The notes beneath the pieces are model-generated. The model was not told the origin of the DNA. It saw only the letters and a list, made by a program, of their open reading frames with translations, and ran no database searches. The translations under genes were made by a program, and so were the position numbers. From Pseudomonadota bacterium (lineage in GTDB: Bacteria > Pseudomonadota > Gammaproteobacteria > Pseudomonadales > Moraxellaceae), in contig JAKBFV010000003.1 of NCBI GenBank assembly GCA_021833365.1, positions 1 through 64,000 of the forward strand: DNA of 64,000 bases, read 5' to 3'. Below are positions 38,801 to 45,724 of this stretch, piece after piece (position 1 is the first letter of the stretch; every line of letters begins with the position of its first letter).

Positions 38801-39055
38801 GTCGACTTCATCGAACTCAAGCTCGCCGAGGGCATGCCCCTCGATGAGGCGGTCATCGATGCCGCCGCGACGCGCGCACGGCCGATCATCCTGACCGCGC
38901 TGGCGGCGATGATGGGTGCTTTCTTCATTCTCGATGACCCGATCTTCAACGGCCTGGCCGTGTCATTGATCTTCGGCATCCTGGTCTCCACCCTGCTCAC
39001 CCTGCTGGTCATCCCGGTGTTGTTTTACGCCCACAAGCGCCGCCAGGGATTTTGA
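35888..39055 (+). CDS. RND efflux permease (AcrB/MexB-like superfamily)
   Basis: The 1055-residue inner-membrane proton antiporter has the RND layout: one helix at the N-terminus, a large periplasmic loop, helices 2-6, a second loop and helices 8-12. The proton relay in helix 4 is GILVDDAIVVVENIHR (Asp-Asp near residue 411), of the HAE/organic type rather than the DFG...VD form of heavy-metal pumps. The start KEEEPQIDVTMAQVMIPFPG resembles uncharacterised RND proteins that occur beside DUF2892. The ATG at 35888 lies 4 bases after the adaptor stop. No outer-membrane channel gene follows. Confidence 0.92.
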   Translation: MNMGIAGRLAQRFIDTPITALLALLALLLGGFALLVTPKEEEPQIDVTMAQVMIPFPGASARDVATLVAGPAEQVLASMRGLDHVYSVSMPGMAELTVQFKVGVARNTALVRLYDTLKSHRDLLRPQLGVGEPLIKAKGINDVPVVTLTLSTADGERGAFDMARIAESMEMALKRVAGTRDVNLVGDPGQVLKVDLHPDALRAHGISALSIVQALQSANISQTNGAIVHDDHQSEVVSNDFLRTPADVAALVVGHENGKPLYLSDLASIHLGPPQAQHYVWLGRPRQAEEPAVTLAVTKIAGANAVTVADAVLQRVTALHNTLLPPNVHLTVTRNYGLTAKAKANKLIEKLIFATTSVIVLVFFALGKREAMIVGTAVLLTLAVTLFASWAIGFTLNRVSLFALIFSIGILVDDAIVVVENIHRHRHLHDGPLLTIIPKAVDEVGGPTILATLTVIAALMPMAFVSGLMGPYMSPIPINASMGMMLSLLIAFSITPYLARRWLRDDHSQADHIVHPPIFRRLLAPFLEREQGRRRRHRLYAAMLTLILLSCALVGVRWVILKMLPFDNKSEFDVVIDMPHDSPVERTAEALHALAQVVQRVPEVDNYEAYAGTASPINFNGLVRQYDLRQFPWQGDLQVNLVDLHHRRRSSHAIATALQAPLAQVAARYGARLQVVEVPPGPPVASPLVAEVYGPDEAGRRALAQQIHQLFAHTPGVVGITDTLPADPARLVAHIDQARAAILGVSRQNAVQTLTLGLQGLDASALYQEDTRRGIPIRIGLPAATRASLDTALDLTVPASDGSTPLLSDLVQVQHDHADAWIYHKDLLPLSEVMGDVSGGTDSPLYGMFAMRAGLHRLQAPHGLPLAEYFTHAPSDRYGHYAVKWDGEWQITYETFRDMGIAYAVGMVLIYLLVVAQFSSYLVPVIIMAPIPLTLIGIMPGHALLGAQFTATSMIGMIALAGIIVRNSILLVDFIELKLAEGMPLDEAVIDAAATRARPIILTALAAMMGAFFILDDPIFNGLAVSLIFGILVSTLLTLLVIPVLFYAHKRRQGF

Positions 39056-39063
39056 TCCGTCAT

Positions 39064-39105
39064 CCTGCCATCGGTGGGATGATAAATCCCGCCATCACGG
39101 GCAGG
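39064..39105. repeat. Two-tier hairpin after the RND operon
   Basis: GGTGGGAT-gataa-ATCCCGCC forms an 8-base-pair stem with one G-T wobble, enclosed by a second pair, CCTGCC (39064-39069) with GGCAGG (39100-39105). It begins 8 bases after the permease stop. No T-tract follows, so it may stabilise the mRNA end or terminate weakly. Confidence 0.5.
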
Positions 39106-39145
39106 CAGCGTCTACACTGGGAGGAGATAGAAGCAGGAGATGAGT

Positions 39146-39910
39146 ATGGCTTGGGGTCCGATCGTCGCGGTGGTGATCGCCTGTTCTTTGATCCTCGCCG
39201 GCCTGTGGGCGATCAGCCGCAACATCGAGGCCGCGCGTGAGCGCAAGCGCCAGCGCCTGCACGCCCTGCAACGGCGCATATCCTCCTTCCTCGACCTCGT
39301 CGAGAGCATCCCCTTCACTTATCTCGGTAGCGGATTACGCCAGTTTGCCCTCGAGCAGGTGCAGCAGAGTGCCCAGGAGATCCTGCGCCTCGATCCGACC
39401 GACCAGCGCGCCAGCAAGATGCTCGCGGACGTCGCCGGCCAGCTCGCGACACCGACCAGCGAAGCGCCACCCTTTCGCCTCAGCACCCAGGTGGAGGCCA
39501 GCAACATCCGCCGCAGCCTGATCGAAGCGGCGCGCTTTCTGCAACTGCAGCACCAGCAAGGCCTGCTCGCCGCCCAGGAGACCCGGCAACTTCTCAATGC
39601 GGTCAAGGCCAGCGCCACGCGGGTGCAGATCGATGCCATGCTGCTCAAGGCGGTTGAAGCGCGTCAGCAGGACAAGGCGCCGACGGCGCTACTGCTCTAT
39701 CAGCGCGCTCTCGACGAGATACGCAAACACCCGACCTATCCGAAAAAAGAGGAGACCATCGCGCGCCTGCTGAGCACCCTCGAGGAGCTCGGCAAGACGA
39801 GTTCGGCTTTTGACAAGCCAGCAGCGGTGGCGCAAGGACCGAGCGCCCTGACACGGGCGCTCGAGGCCGATATGGCCGAGGAGGAACAGTGGAAAAAGAA
39901 GCGCTTCTGA
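39146..39910 (+). CDS. Hypothetical membrane-anchored helical protein
   Basis: I do not recognise a family. The 254-residue protein has one N-terminal membrane helix (about 3-22, GPIVAVVIACSLILAGLWAI), then a basic segment (ERKRQRLHALQRR) and a largely helical, Gln/Ala/Leu-rich cytoplasmic part without Cys. Residues about 150-215 (MLLKAVEARQQDKAPTALLLYQRALDEIRKHP) look like a tetratricopeptide-like helical pair. The C-terminus is charged (EEEQWKKKRF). AGGAG is directly against an ATG at 39140 but correctly spaced (6 bases) from the ATG at 39146, which I use. It converges on the PF10118 gene. Confidence 0.75.
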   Translation: MAWGPIVAVVIACSLILAGLWAISRNIEAARERKRQRLHALQRRISSFLDLVESIPFTYLGSGLRQFALEQVQQSAQEILRLDPTDQRASKMLADVAGQLATPTSEAPPFRLSTQVEASNIRRSLIEAARFLQLQHQQGLLAAQETRQLLNAVKASATRVQIDAMLLKAVEARQQDKAPTALLLYQRALDEIRKHPTYPKKEETIARLLSTLEELGKTSSAFDKPAAVAQGPSALTRALEADMAEEEQWKKKRF

Positions 39911-39917
39911 GCGCCGC

Positions 39918-40805
39918 TCACGCCGCCTGTGCAGTGCGCGTTTTCACCATCTTCACCTGATCGCGCAGCAGACCTTGCTCGCCGAACAAGCGTTCCCGCC
40001 AGATCTTCACCAAAATATCCGTCTCATGCTGACGCGGATGGAAGCCGGGCTTGAAGTAATCGAGGAATTTGCCCGACAGACCGATGAACAGACCGCGCGG
40101 ACCGAACAGGTAGTTGAGACCACGCAGACTCTGTCGCACCTTGCCGAGCTGACCGTCGGCCTTCAGCATGCGCACCTGGGTATAAGCGGTGAACGCGACA
40201 AAGATGACCGTGGTCAGGGCCATGGTGCTGACACGCAAGGCATAGCCACCACCCGTCTGCTCGTAAACATCATAAGCGACGGTTTTGTGCTCGGTCTCCT
40301 CGAGTGCGTGCCACAACCACAAAGGCAGCATCTTGGCGTCACCCATGTGCTGATGGCGCTCATCGCGCAGCAGCTGCTCGCCCATGAGGGCGGTGTAGTG
40401 TTCGAGAGCACAGGTGGCAGCCAGACGCAGGCGCGGCGAGGTCAGGCGCGTCACCAGGGTGAGCAGCTTGTGCAGTTGCGCATCGATCTCGGCAGCCGGC
40501 AGATGCTGCTGATTGAGCATGGCGTTGAGCGCCTCATGCTCACGCGAGTGCATCGCCTCTTGGCCGATGAACCCGGCGATATCAGCGAGGAGCTTGGGAT
40601 CCTCAATCTGATCGCGGTAATGACGCACGGCGTCGACAAAGAAGCGCTCGCCTTCAGGAAAGAGCAGGGACAAGCTACCCCAGAACAAAGTCAGAAAAGG
40701 GTCCTTGCCATACCAATAGCGTTCCATCTCCTGCGCATCGAAGCGCATATCCAAACGTCGTGGTGGAATGCCGAGGGCGCTGGCGGTGTTATCTGTCGTG
40801 CTCAT
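39918..40805 (-). CDS. Metal-dependent hydrolase-like protein (PF10118), diiron type
   Basis: The 295-residue protein belongs to the PF10118 family. It has Glu/His groups typical of ferritin-like diiron proteins: GQEAMHSREHE, ALEHYTALMGE and HALEETEHKTVAYDVYE. Two hydrophobic segments follow (about 195-215 and 240-260), so it may attach to the membrane. The biochemical function of the family is not established. AGGAG lies 5 bases before the ATG at 40805. It is divergent from an AraC-type regulator, the arrangement commonly seen for this family, suggesting that the regulator controls it. Confidence 0.8.
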   Translation of the reverse strand: MSTTDNTASALGIPPRRLDMRFDAQEMERYWYGKDPFLTLFWGSLSLLFPEGERFFVDAVRHYRDQIEDPKLLADIAGFIGQEAMHSREHEALNAMLNQQHLPAAEIDAQLHKLLTLVTRLTSPRLRLAATCALEHYTALMGEQLLRDERHQHMGDAKMLPLWLWHALEETEHKTVAYDVYEQTGGGYALRVSTMALTTVIFVAFTAYTQVRMLKADGQLGKVRQSLRGLNYLFGPRGLFIGLSGKFLDYFKPGFHPRQHETDILVKIWRERLFGEQGLLRDQVKMVKTRTAQAA

Positions 40806-40845
40806 GGTGGCTCCTGTGAACGAGATCAACAGCTCCACTTTGCCT

Positions 40846-40874
40846 TTGACCCTCTCCCGGTGACAGAGTATTTT
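40846..40874 (+). promoter_or_regulatory. Sigma-70 promoter of the AraC-type regulator gene
   Basis: TTGACC (40846-40851), a 17-base spacer and TATTTT (40869-40874) predict a start near 40881, leaving a leader of about 26 bases before the ATG. It lies in the 101-base divergent region shared with the PF10118 gene. Confidence 0.5.
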
Positions 40875-40906
40875 GTGCCAAGTTTTTATCCAGAGAGTCC
40901 CGCGCG

Positions 40907-41932
40907 ATGGGTCTAGTCAGCAGCAGTGATCGCTTTCTTCCCGCCGGCTACGTCCTGCTCATCATCGACAGCATGCGTGCGCTCGGCTTACCGGAAAGCG
41001 AGCGCGCCAGCATGCTCGTCGACATCGGCATCAGCGAAGAACAGCTGCACGATCCCGTGGCGCGGGTCGGACTGGAGGAAGTCAATCAGCTGCTGATCAT
41101 GGCTTTGGCGCACGTCGACGCCTATCGCCTCATCGAGACGGTCGGCGCCAATATGAAACTGTCCTCGCACGGCGACACCGGCTTTGCGGTGATGACGGCA
41201 CGCAATGTGCGCGAGGCCCTGGACATCGCCCAGCGCTTCATCTCGCTACGCGTCAATTTCGTCAGCCTGCGCCTCGAGGTGAGCGACGATACCGCCCACC
41301 TCTTCGTCGACGACACCCTGCATCTGCATCCTCTGCGCGAAGCCCTGCTCCTGATCCTGGCGCACGGCTTCTACACCATGGGGCGCATGGCGACGGGACA
41401 AAAACTCTTCGCCCGCGTCGATCTCAACATCCACCAGCCGCCGGGCTTCGAGTCCCTGGCTTCGGTCGGCGCCGGCCTGATCCGTTTCGATCAACCCTTC
41501 AACCGCATGTCTTTCTCGAGCACCTATCTCGACTATCCCCTGCTCATGGCCGATCCCGTCGCCATGCGCATGACCCTGGAGCGCTGCGAGCAGGAACTCG
41601 CCATGCTCGGCCGTGAACGCAGCTTTCTCGGCCGGGTCCGCCTCCTTCTGGAAAACTCGGGGCCCTATTTCCCTGACGCCGAAAGCCTGGCGGCGCAGCT
41701 GAATCTCTCCAGCCGCACGCTCAAGCGCCAGCTCGCTCAGCACCATACCAGCTACAGCGAGCTGCTCGAGGAGACCCTGCGCCGCCGCGCCGTCATGCTC
41801 CTCGAGGACCATCGCCTCAGCCTCGAGGCGATCAGCGAGAAGCTCGGCTACTCCGACCCCGGCAACTTCACCCGCGCCTTCAAGCGCTGGACCGGCATGA
41901 GCCCGCGCGCTTATCGCCAGAACCGCACCTGA
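40907..41932 (+). CDS. AraC family transcriptional regulator (OruR/ArgR-like)
   Basis: The 341-residue regulator has the Arabinose_bd-type ligand domain in residues about 20-210 (LGLPESERASMLVDIGISEEQL; FDQPFNRMSFSSTYLDYPL) and a C-terminal AraC DNA-binding domain with two helix-turn-helix units (LAAQLNLSSRTLKRQL; ISEKLGYSDPGNFTRAFKRWTGMSPRAYR). Related proteins control catabolic or lipid-linked genes. It is divergent from the PF10118 gene, its probable target. It ends one base before the converging gpx gene. The ligand is unknown. Confidence 0.9.
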   Translation: MGLVSSSDRFLPAGYVLLIIDSMRALGLPESERASMLVDIGISEEQLHDPVARVGLEEVNQLLIMALAHVDAYRLIETVGANMKLSSHGDTGFAVMTARNVREALDIAQRFISLRVNFVSLRLEVSDDTAHLFVDDTLHLHPLREALLLILAHGFYTMGRMATGQKLFARVDLNIHQPPGFESLASVGAGLIRFDQPFNRMSFSSTYLDYPLLMADPVAMRMTLERCEQELAMLGRERSFLGRVRLLLENSGPYFPDAESLAAQLNLSSRTLKRQLAQHHTSYSELLEETLRRRAVMLLEDHRLSLEAISEKLGYSDPGNFTRAFKRWTGMSPRAYRQNRT

Positions 41933-41933
41933 A

Positions 41934-42413
41934 TCAGAGCAGGGCTTCGATGTCGCTGGCGATCTGTGACGGCTCAGTGGTCGGCGCATAACGACGCAGG
42001 ACCTGGCCCTGACGATCGACGAGGAATTTCGTGAAATTCCATTTGATCGCTTTGCTGCCGAGCAGACCAGGGGCCTCGCTGGCCAGGTATTTGAACAGCG
42101 GATGTGCCGCCTCACCATTGACGTCGATCTTGGCGAACATGGGAAAGGTGACGCCGTAGTTCATCTCGCAGAAACTGCTGATTTCCGCGTCACTGCCCGG
42201 ATCCTGATGCATGAACTGGTTGCAGGGAAAGCCGAGAACGCTGAAACCACGCTCCTTGTAGCTGGCATAGAGCGCCTCGAGCCCCTTGAATTGTGGAGTG
42301 AAACCGCATTTGCTGGCGGTATTGACGACCAGCGTCACCTGGCCGCGGTAAGCCGTCAGGGACACTTCCGTACCATCGATGGCCTTGGCGGTGAAATCAT
42401 AGAGACTCGTCAT
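41934..42413 (-). CDS. Glutathione peroxidase family protein (Cys type)
   Basis: The 159-residue thiol peroxidase has Cys instead of selenocysteine in VNTASKCGFTPQ, with the partner residues Gln (FPCNQFMHQDPG) and Trp (KWNFTKFLVD). Bacterial members of this size often use thioredoxin as reductant. A further Cys (SSFCEMNYG) may be the resolving residue. GAGGAACG precedes two tandem ATGs; I use the second, 42413, better spaced from GAGG. The gene is coupled to msrB through overlapping start and stop codons, forming an oxidative-damage repair pair. Confidence 0.92.
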   Translation of the reverse strand: MTSLYDFTAKAIDGTEVSLTAYRGQVTLVVNTASKCGFTPQFKGLEALYASYKERGFSVLGFPCNQFMHQDPGSDAEISSFCEMNYGVTFPMFAKIDVNGEAAHPLFKYLASEAPGLLGSKAIKWNFTKFLVDRQGQVLRRYAPTTEPSQIASDIEALL

Positions 42414-42808
42414 CATCGTTCCTCGTGGGTGTGGCGTCCTGCGAACTGCAGAGACAGGGAGTTGACACAAAAGCGACGGCGCGTCGCCGTGCCGCCATCT
42501 TCAAACACGTGCCCGAGATGCGAGCGACAGCCAGCACAGAGGATCTCCTGGCGCAGCATGCCATGACTGCGATCCTCCTGTTCTGCGACGGCACCGCAGG
42601 CACGATCGAAGGATGGCCAACCCGTGCCCGAATCATATTTGGCGGTGCTGTCGAACAAGGGCGCCTGACAGGCGGCGCAGTGGTAGACGCCATCCTCATG
42701 ATGATCCCAATAGGCGCCACTGAAAGGCGCTTCGGTGGCCGCGCAGCGGCACACGGCATAGCGCTCTTCACCGAGTTTTTGTCGCCACAGGGCGTCAGTG
42801 AGCTGCAT
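42413..42808 (-). CDS. msrB: Peptide-methionine (R)-S-oxide reductase MsrB
   Basis: The 131-residue enzyme repairs methionine-R-sulfoxide in proteins. It has the zinc-binding cysteine pairs (CAACQAPLF and CAGCRSHLGHVF), the catalytic Cys in RRFCVNSLSLQF near the C-terminus, and SGTGWPSF. No signal peptide is seen, so it is cytoplasmic. The ribosome binding site is unusually strong (separate entry). It leads the msrB-gpx pair and is divergent from alaA. Confidence 0.96.
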   Translation of the reverse strand: MQLTDALWRQKLGEERYAVCRCAATEAPFSGAYWDHHEDGVYHCAACQAPLFDSTAKYDSGTGWPSFDRACGAVAEQEDRSHGMLRQEILCAGCRSHLGHVFEDGGTATRRRFCVNSLSLQFAGRHTHEER

Positions 42809-42809
42809 G

Positions 42810-42820
42810 GATCACCTCCT
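42810..42820 (-). promoter_or_regulatory. Exceptionally long Shine-Dalgarno sequence of msrB
   Basis: On the minus strand AGGAGGTGATC, one base before the ATG, is complementary over 11 bases to the usual 3' end of proteobacterial 16S rRNA (ending GATCACCTCCTTA). The AGGAGG core is 6 bases from the ATG, so initiation should be very efficient. Confidence 0.8.
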
Positions 42821-42830
42821 CTTTGTGAAC

Positions 42831-42858
42831 AATATATCGCATGCGACATAAAATGCAA
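42831..42858 (-). promoter_or_regulatory. Candidate promoter of msrB-gpx with a palindromic spacer
   Basis: On the minus strand TTGCAT (42858-42853) and TATATT (42836-42831) are separated by 16 bases. The spacer contains the perfect palindrome TCGCATGCGA (42837-42846) next to the -10 element, a possible repressor site. Confidence 0.5.
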
Positions 42859-42876
42859 GGGCTGTGCTGACAACGG

Positions 42877-42905
42877 TTTAACAGCTTGCAACTTTTGAGT
42901 ATGAT
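42877..42905 (+). promoter_or_regulatory. Candidate sigma-70 promoter of alaA
   Basis: TTTAAC (42877-42882) and TATGAT (42900-42905) with a 17-base spacer predict a start near 42912, about 25 bases before the alaA ATG. It is back to back with the msrB promoter. Confidence 0.5.
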
Positions 42906-42936
42906 GCGATCTTTCCCTCTGCGTGACCGACCCGCC

Positions 42937-44157
42937 ATGGATCTGCAAAAATCTTCCAAGCTCGACAACGTCTGCTACGACATCCGCGGCCCCATCCTCA
43001 AGGCCGCCAATGCCATGGAAGAGCAGGGTCACCGCATCATCAAGCTGAACATCGGCAACCCTGCACCGTTCGGCTTCGAGGCGCCACAGGAGATCCTCCA
43101 GGACCTCATCCTCAACCTGCCCAACGCCGTCGGCTACAGCGATTCGCGTGGCCTGTTCTCGGCGCGCAAGGCCGTGGTTCAGTACTACCAGCAGAAGGGT
43201 CTGTTCGGTGTCGACGTCAACGACGTCTACATCGGCAATGGCGTCTCCGAACTCATCGTCATGGCCATGCAGGCCCTGCTCAACAGCGGTGACGAAGTGC
43301 TCATCCCGGCACCCGACTATCCCCTCTGGACGGCGGCGGCCAGCCTGGCGGGCGGGACACCGGTACACTATATCTGCGATGAGCAGGCCGGCTGGTATCC
43401 CGATCTCGCCGACATGGAAAGCCGTATCAGCGCTCGTACGCGCGCCATCGTCCTGATCAACCCGAACAATCCGACCGGCGCCTGTTATCCCGAACCTTTG
43501 CTACAGGGTATCATCGAGATCGCCCGCCGCCATCAACTGATCATCTTCGCCGATGAGATCTATGACAAGATCCTCTACGGTGAAGCCCGCCACACCTCCA
43601 TCGCCAGTCTCGCCGACGACGTCTTCTTCATCACCATGGGCGGACTCTCGAAGAGCTATCGTATCGCTGGTTTTCGCACCGGCTGGTTGGTGGTCAGCGG
43701 ACAAAAGCGCGCCGCGCGCGACTATATCGAGGGCCTCGACATGCTCGCCTCGATGCGCCTGTGCGCCAATGTGCCGGCGCAGCACGTCGTGCAGACCGCC
43801 CTCGGTGGTTATCAGAGCATCCAGGATCTCATCCTGCCCGGTGGCCGACTCCTCGAACAGCGCAACCTCGCCCACAGCATGCTCAATGACATCCCCGGTG
43901 TCAGCTGTGTCAAACCGGAAGGCGCTCTCTATCTATTTCCGCGCCTCGACCCGAAGATCTACCCGATCAACGACGACCAGCAATTCATCCTCGAACTGCT
44001 ACAGACCGAGAAGGTGTTGCTCGTCCAGGGCACCGGCTTCAACTGGCCGGCGCATGATCACTTCCGCGTCGTCTTCCTGCCGCATCGCGATCAGCTCAGC
44101 GAAGCCCTGCAACGGCTCGCCCGCTTCCTCGATGGCTACCGCCGGCGCAGCAGCTGA
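42937..44157 (+). CDS. alaA: Alanine-synthesising aminotransferase AlaA-like
   Basis: The 406-residue class I aminotransferase converts pyruvate to alanine using glutamate. The PLP lysine lies in GGLSKSYRIAGFRTGW, and the blocks SSKLDNVCYDIRGPILKAA, KLNIGNPAPFGFEAP, GNGVSELIVMAMQALLNSGDEVL and GLDMLASMRLCANVPAQH are nearly those of E. coli AlaA (405 residues). I start at ATG 42937, giving MDLQKSSKL, which aligns with the E. coli start (MSPIEKSSKL). Earlier in-frame ATGs lie within the predicted promoter. It is a single gene, divergent from msrB. Confidence 0.93.
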   Translation: MDLQKSSKLDNVCYDIRGPILKAANAMEEQGHRIIKLNIGNPAPFGFEAPQEILQDLILNLPNAVGYSDSRGLFSARKAVVQYYQQKGLFGVDVNDVYIGNGVSELIVMAMQALLNSGDEVLIPAPDYPLWTAAASLAGGTPVHYICDEQAGWYPDLADMESRISARTRAIVLINPNNPTGACYPEPLLQGIIEIARRHQLIIFADEIYDKILYGEARHTSIASLADDVFFITMGGLSKSYRIAGFRTGWLVVSGQKRAARDYIEGLDMLASMRLCANVPAQHVVQTALGGYQSIQDLILPGGRLLEQRNLAHSMLNDIPGVSCVKPEGALYLFPRLDPKIYPINDDQQFILELLQTEKVLLVQGTGFNWPAHDHFRVVFLPHRDQLSEALQRLARFLDGYRRRSS

Positions 44158-44193
44158 ACGGCGGCCAGCGCTACAAAAGACAACCGTTTCTGG

Positions 44194-44222
44194 CTTGAAA
44201 ATGTCGCTCACGACCTTAAGAC
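44194..44222 (+). promoter_or_regulatory. Possible heat-shock promoter of htpX
   Basis: CTTGAAA (44194-44200) is a perfect sigma-32 -35 element, as at clpB. The -10 region about 14 bases downstream (CTTAAGAC) matches CCCCATNT poorly. htpX is known to be heat-inducible in other bacteria, which makes the site plausible. Confidence 0.35.
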
Positions 44223-44259
44223 TGAGGATAGGTGAGCGACTACCCTCGAGGAGGCCGTG

Positions 44260-45165
44260 ATGCTGCGTATCGTCCTGTTCCTGGCGACCAACCTCGCCGT
44301 CATGCTGATGGCCGGCCTGATCATCAATCTGTTCGGCCTCGGTCACGTCTTCCAGCATGGCCAGATGCAACTGTCATCGCTGTTCTGGGTCTGCCTGATC
44401 TGGGGCTCGCTCGGCGCGCTGATCTCGCTGCTGCTGTCAAAGTGGATCGCCCGCACCAGCACCGGCGCTGAGATCATCGAACAGGCGCACAACGAGGGCG
44501 AGCGCTGGCTGCTCAACACCGTCGCCGAGCTCGCCGAGCGCGTCGGCATCAACATGCCCGAGGTCGCCATCTTCGACAGTGCGCAGGCAAACGCCTTCGC
44601 CACCGGCTGGAACCGCAATGACGCCATGGTCGCCGTCTCCACCGGCCTGCTGCAGCGCATGAGCCGTGACGAGGTGCGCGCCGTCCTCGGCCATGAGATC
44701 GGCCACGTCGCCAACGGCGATATGGTGACCCTGGCGCTGATCCAGGGGGTGCTCAATGCCTTCGTCATGTTCTTCGCGCGCATCATCGGCAACTTCGTCG
44801 ACCGCAACCTGCTCAACAATGAGAGCGACGCCCCGGGACTGGCCTACTATGTGACCTCCTTCATCGGCGATCTCGTCCTCGGCCTGCTCGCCAACATCAT
44901 CCTCATGGCCTTTTCGCGCTACCGCGAGTTCCGTGCCGATGCCGCCGGTGCACAGCTGGCCGGCCCCGCAGCGATGATCGCGGCCTTGCAACGCCTGCAG
45001 CAGGAACAGTCGCTGCCCGACCCCATGCCGCAGGATCTGCATGCCCTGTGCATCACCGAAGGTGCACGCAGCACGGGCATCCATCTCGCCGCCCTGCTCG
45101 CCTCGCACCCGCCTCTGGAGGCACGCATAGAGGCGCTGCGCGCACTAGCGATGCACGGAAGCTGA
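44260..45165 (+). CDS. htpX: Membrane-bound zinc metalloprotease HtpX
   Basis: The 301-residue M48 protease has two N-terminal helices (VLFLATNLAVMLMAGLII; SLFWVCLIWGSLGALISLLL), the zinc motif HEIGH in AVLGHEIGHVANGD, two more helices (about 155-215), and the third ligand region FSRYREFRADAAGAQLAG. It degrades misfolded membrane proteins on the cytoplasmic side, together with FtsH. AGGAGG lies 5 bases before the ATG at 44260; a GTG directly before it is in frame but less well placed. The downstream PH-like and slipin genes suggest a membrane quality-control group. Confidence 0.96.
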   Translation: MLRIVLFLATNLAVMLMAGLIINLFGLGHVFQHGQMQLSSLFWVCLIWGSLGALISLLLSKWIARTSTGAEIIEQAHNEGERWLLNTVAELAERVGINMPEVAIFDSAQANAFATGWNRNDAMVAVSTGLLQRMSRDEVRAVLGHEIGHVANGDMVTLALIQGVLNAFVMFFARIIGNFVDRNLLNNESDAPGLAYYVTSFIGDLVLGLLANIILMAFSRYREFRADAAGAQLAGPAAMIAALQRLQQEQSLPDPMPQDLHALCITEGARSTGIHLAALLASHPPLEARIEALRALAMHGS

Positions 45166-45241
45166 TGCGACTGGCGCTTGCCAAGGACGCAACGGCGCGG
45201 CATGATCGGGATCGAGCCTGGATGCAATGAGGAGCCGATCC

Positions 45242-45724
45242 ATGACCGCGAAACGGATTTCACTGCGACCTCGCCCCTGGCTCGGCCTGCTGCCGCTATG
45301 TCTCGCCCTGGCTGTGTTCGGTTTCGTCGCCGTGCATCCGCCCGGACCAGGCCGCCACCCGGCGCCACCCATCGTCCTGCTTCTGCCCTTTTTTGCCATG
45401 CTGCTGATCGCCTGGTTCATGCACCGTTTTTTTTCCGGCCTCGCCCGGGAAGTCTGGGATGACGGTGACAGCCTGAAGATCATCTTTGCCCACCGTGAAC
45501 TGCGTCTGCCCTTGCGCGACATCAGCAACCTCAGCTACAACGGCCTGAGCAATCCGCCACGCGCCACGCTCAGCCTGCGTCACGATACCGTCTGCGGGCG
45601 CGAGATCAGCTTTCTTGTGCAACGCCCCTGGTCGCTCGACCCCTTCCGCCGCAATCCCATCATCGATGATCTGATCCGGCGCATCGATCAGCAACGATCT
45701 TCTTCCACCTGGAGCCCGTCATGA
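45242..45724 (+). CDS. Two-helix membrane protein with PH-like domain
   Basis: The 160-residue protein has two membrane helices (about 14-31 and 42-64) followed by a compact beta-rich domain (about 70-155; WDDGDSLKIIFAHRELRLPL, DISNLSYNG, PPRATLSLRHDT, GREISFLV) resembling bacterial PH-like domains. The function is not known. GAGGAG lies 7 bases before the ATG at 45242, which decides the start over an in-frame ATG 15 bases earlier. Its stop overlaps the slipin ATG by 4 bases, so the two are coupled and may work together at the membrane. Confidence 0.75.
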   Translation: MTAKRISLRPRPWLGLLPLCLALAVFGFVAVHPPGPGRHPAPPIVLLLPFFAMLLIAWFMHRFFSGLAREVWDDGDSLKIIFAHRELRLPLRDISNLSYNGLSNPPRATLSLRHDTVCGREISFLVQRPWSLDPFRRNPIIDDLIRRIDQQRSSSTWSPS

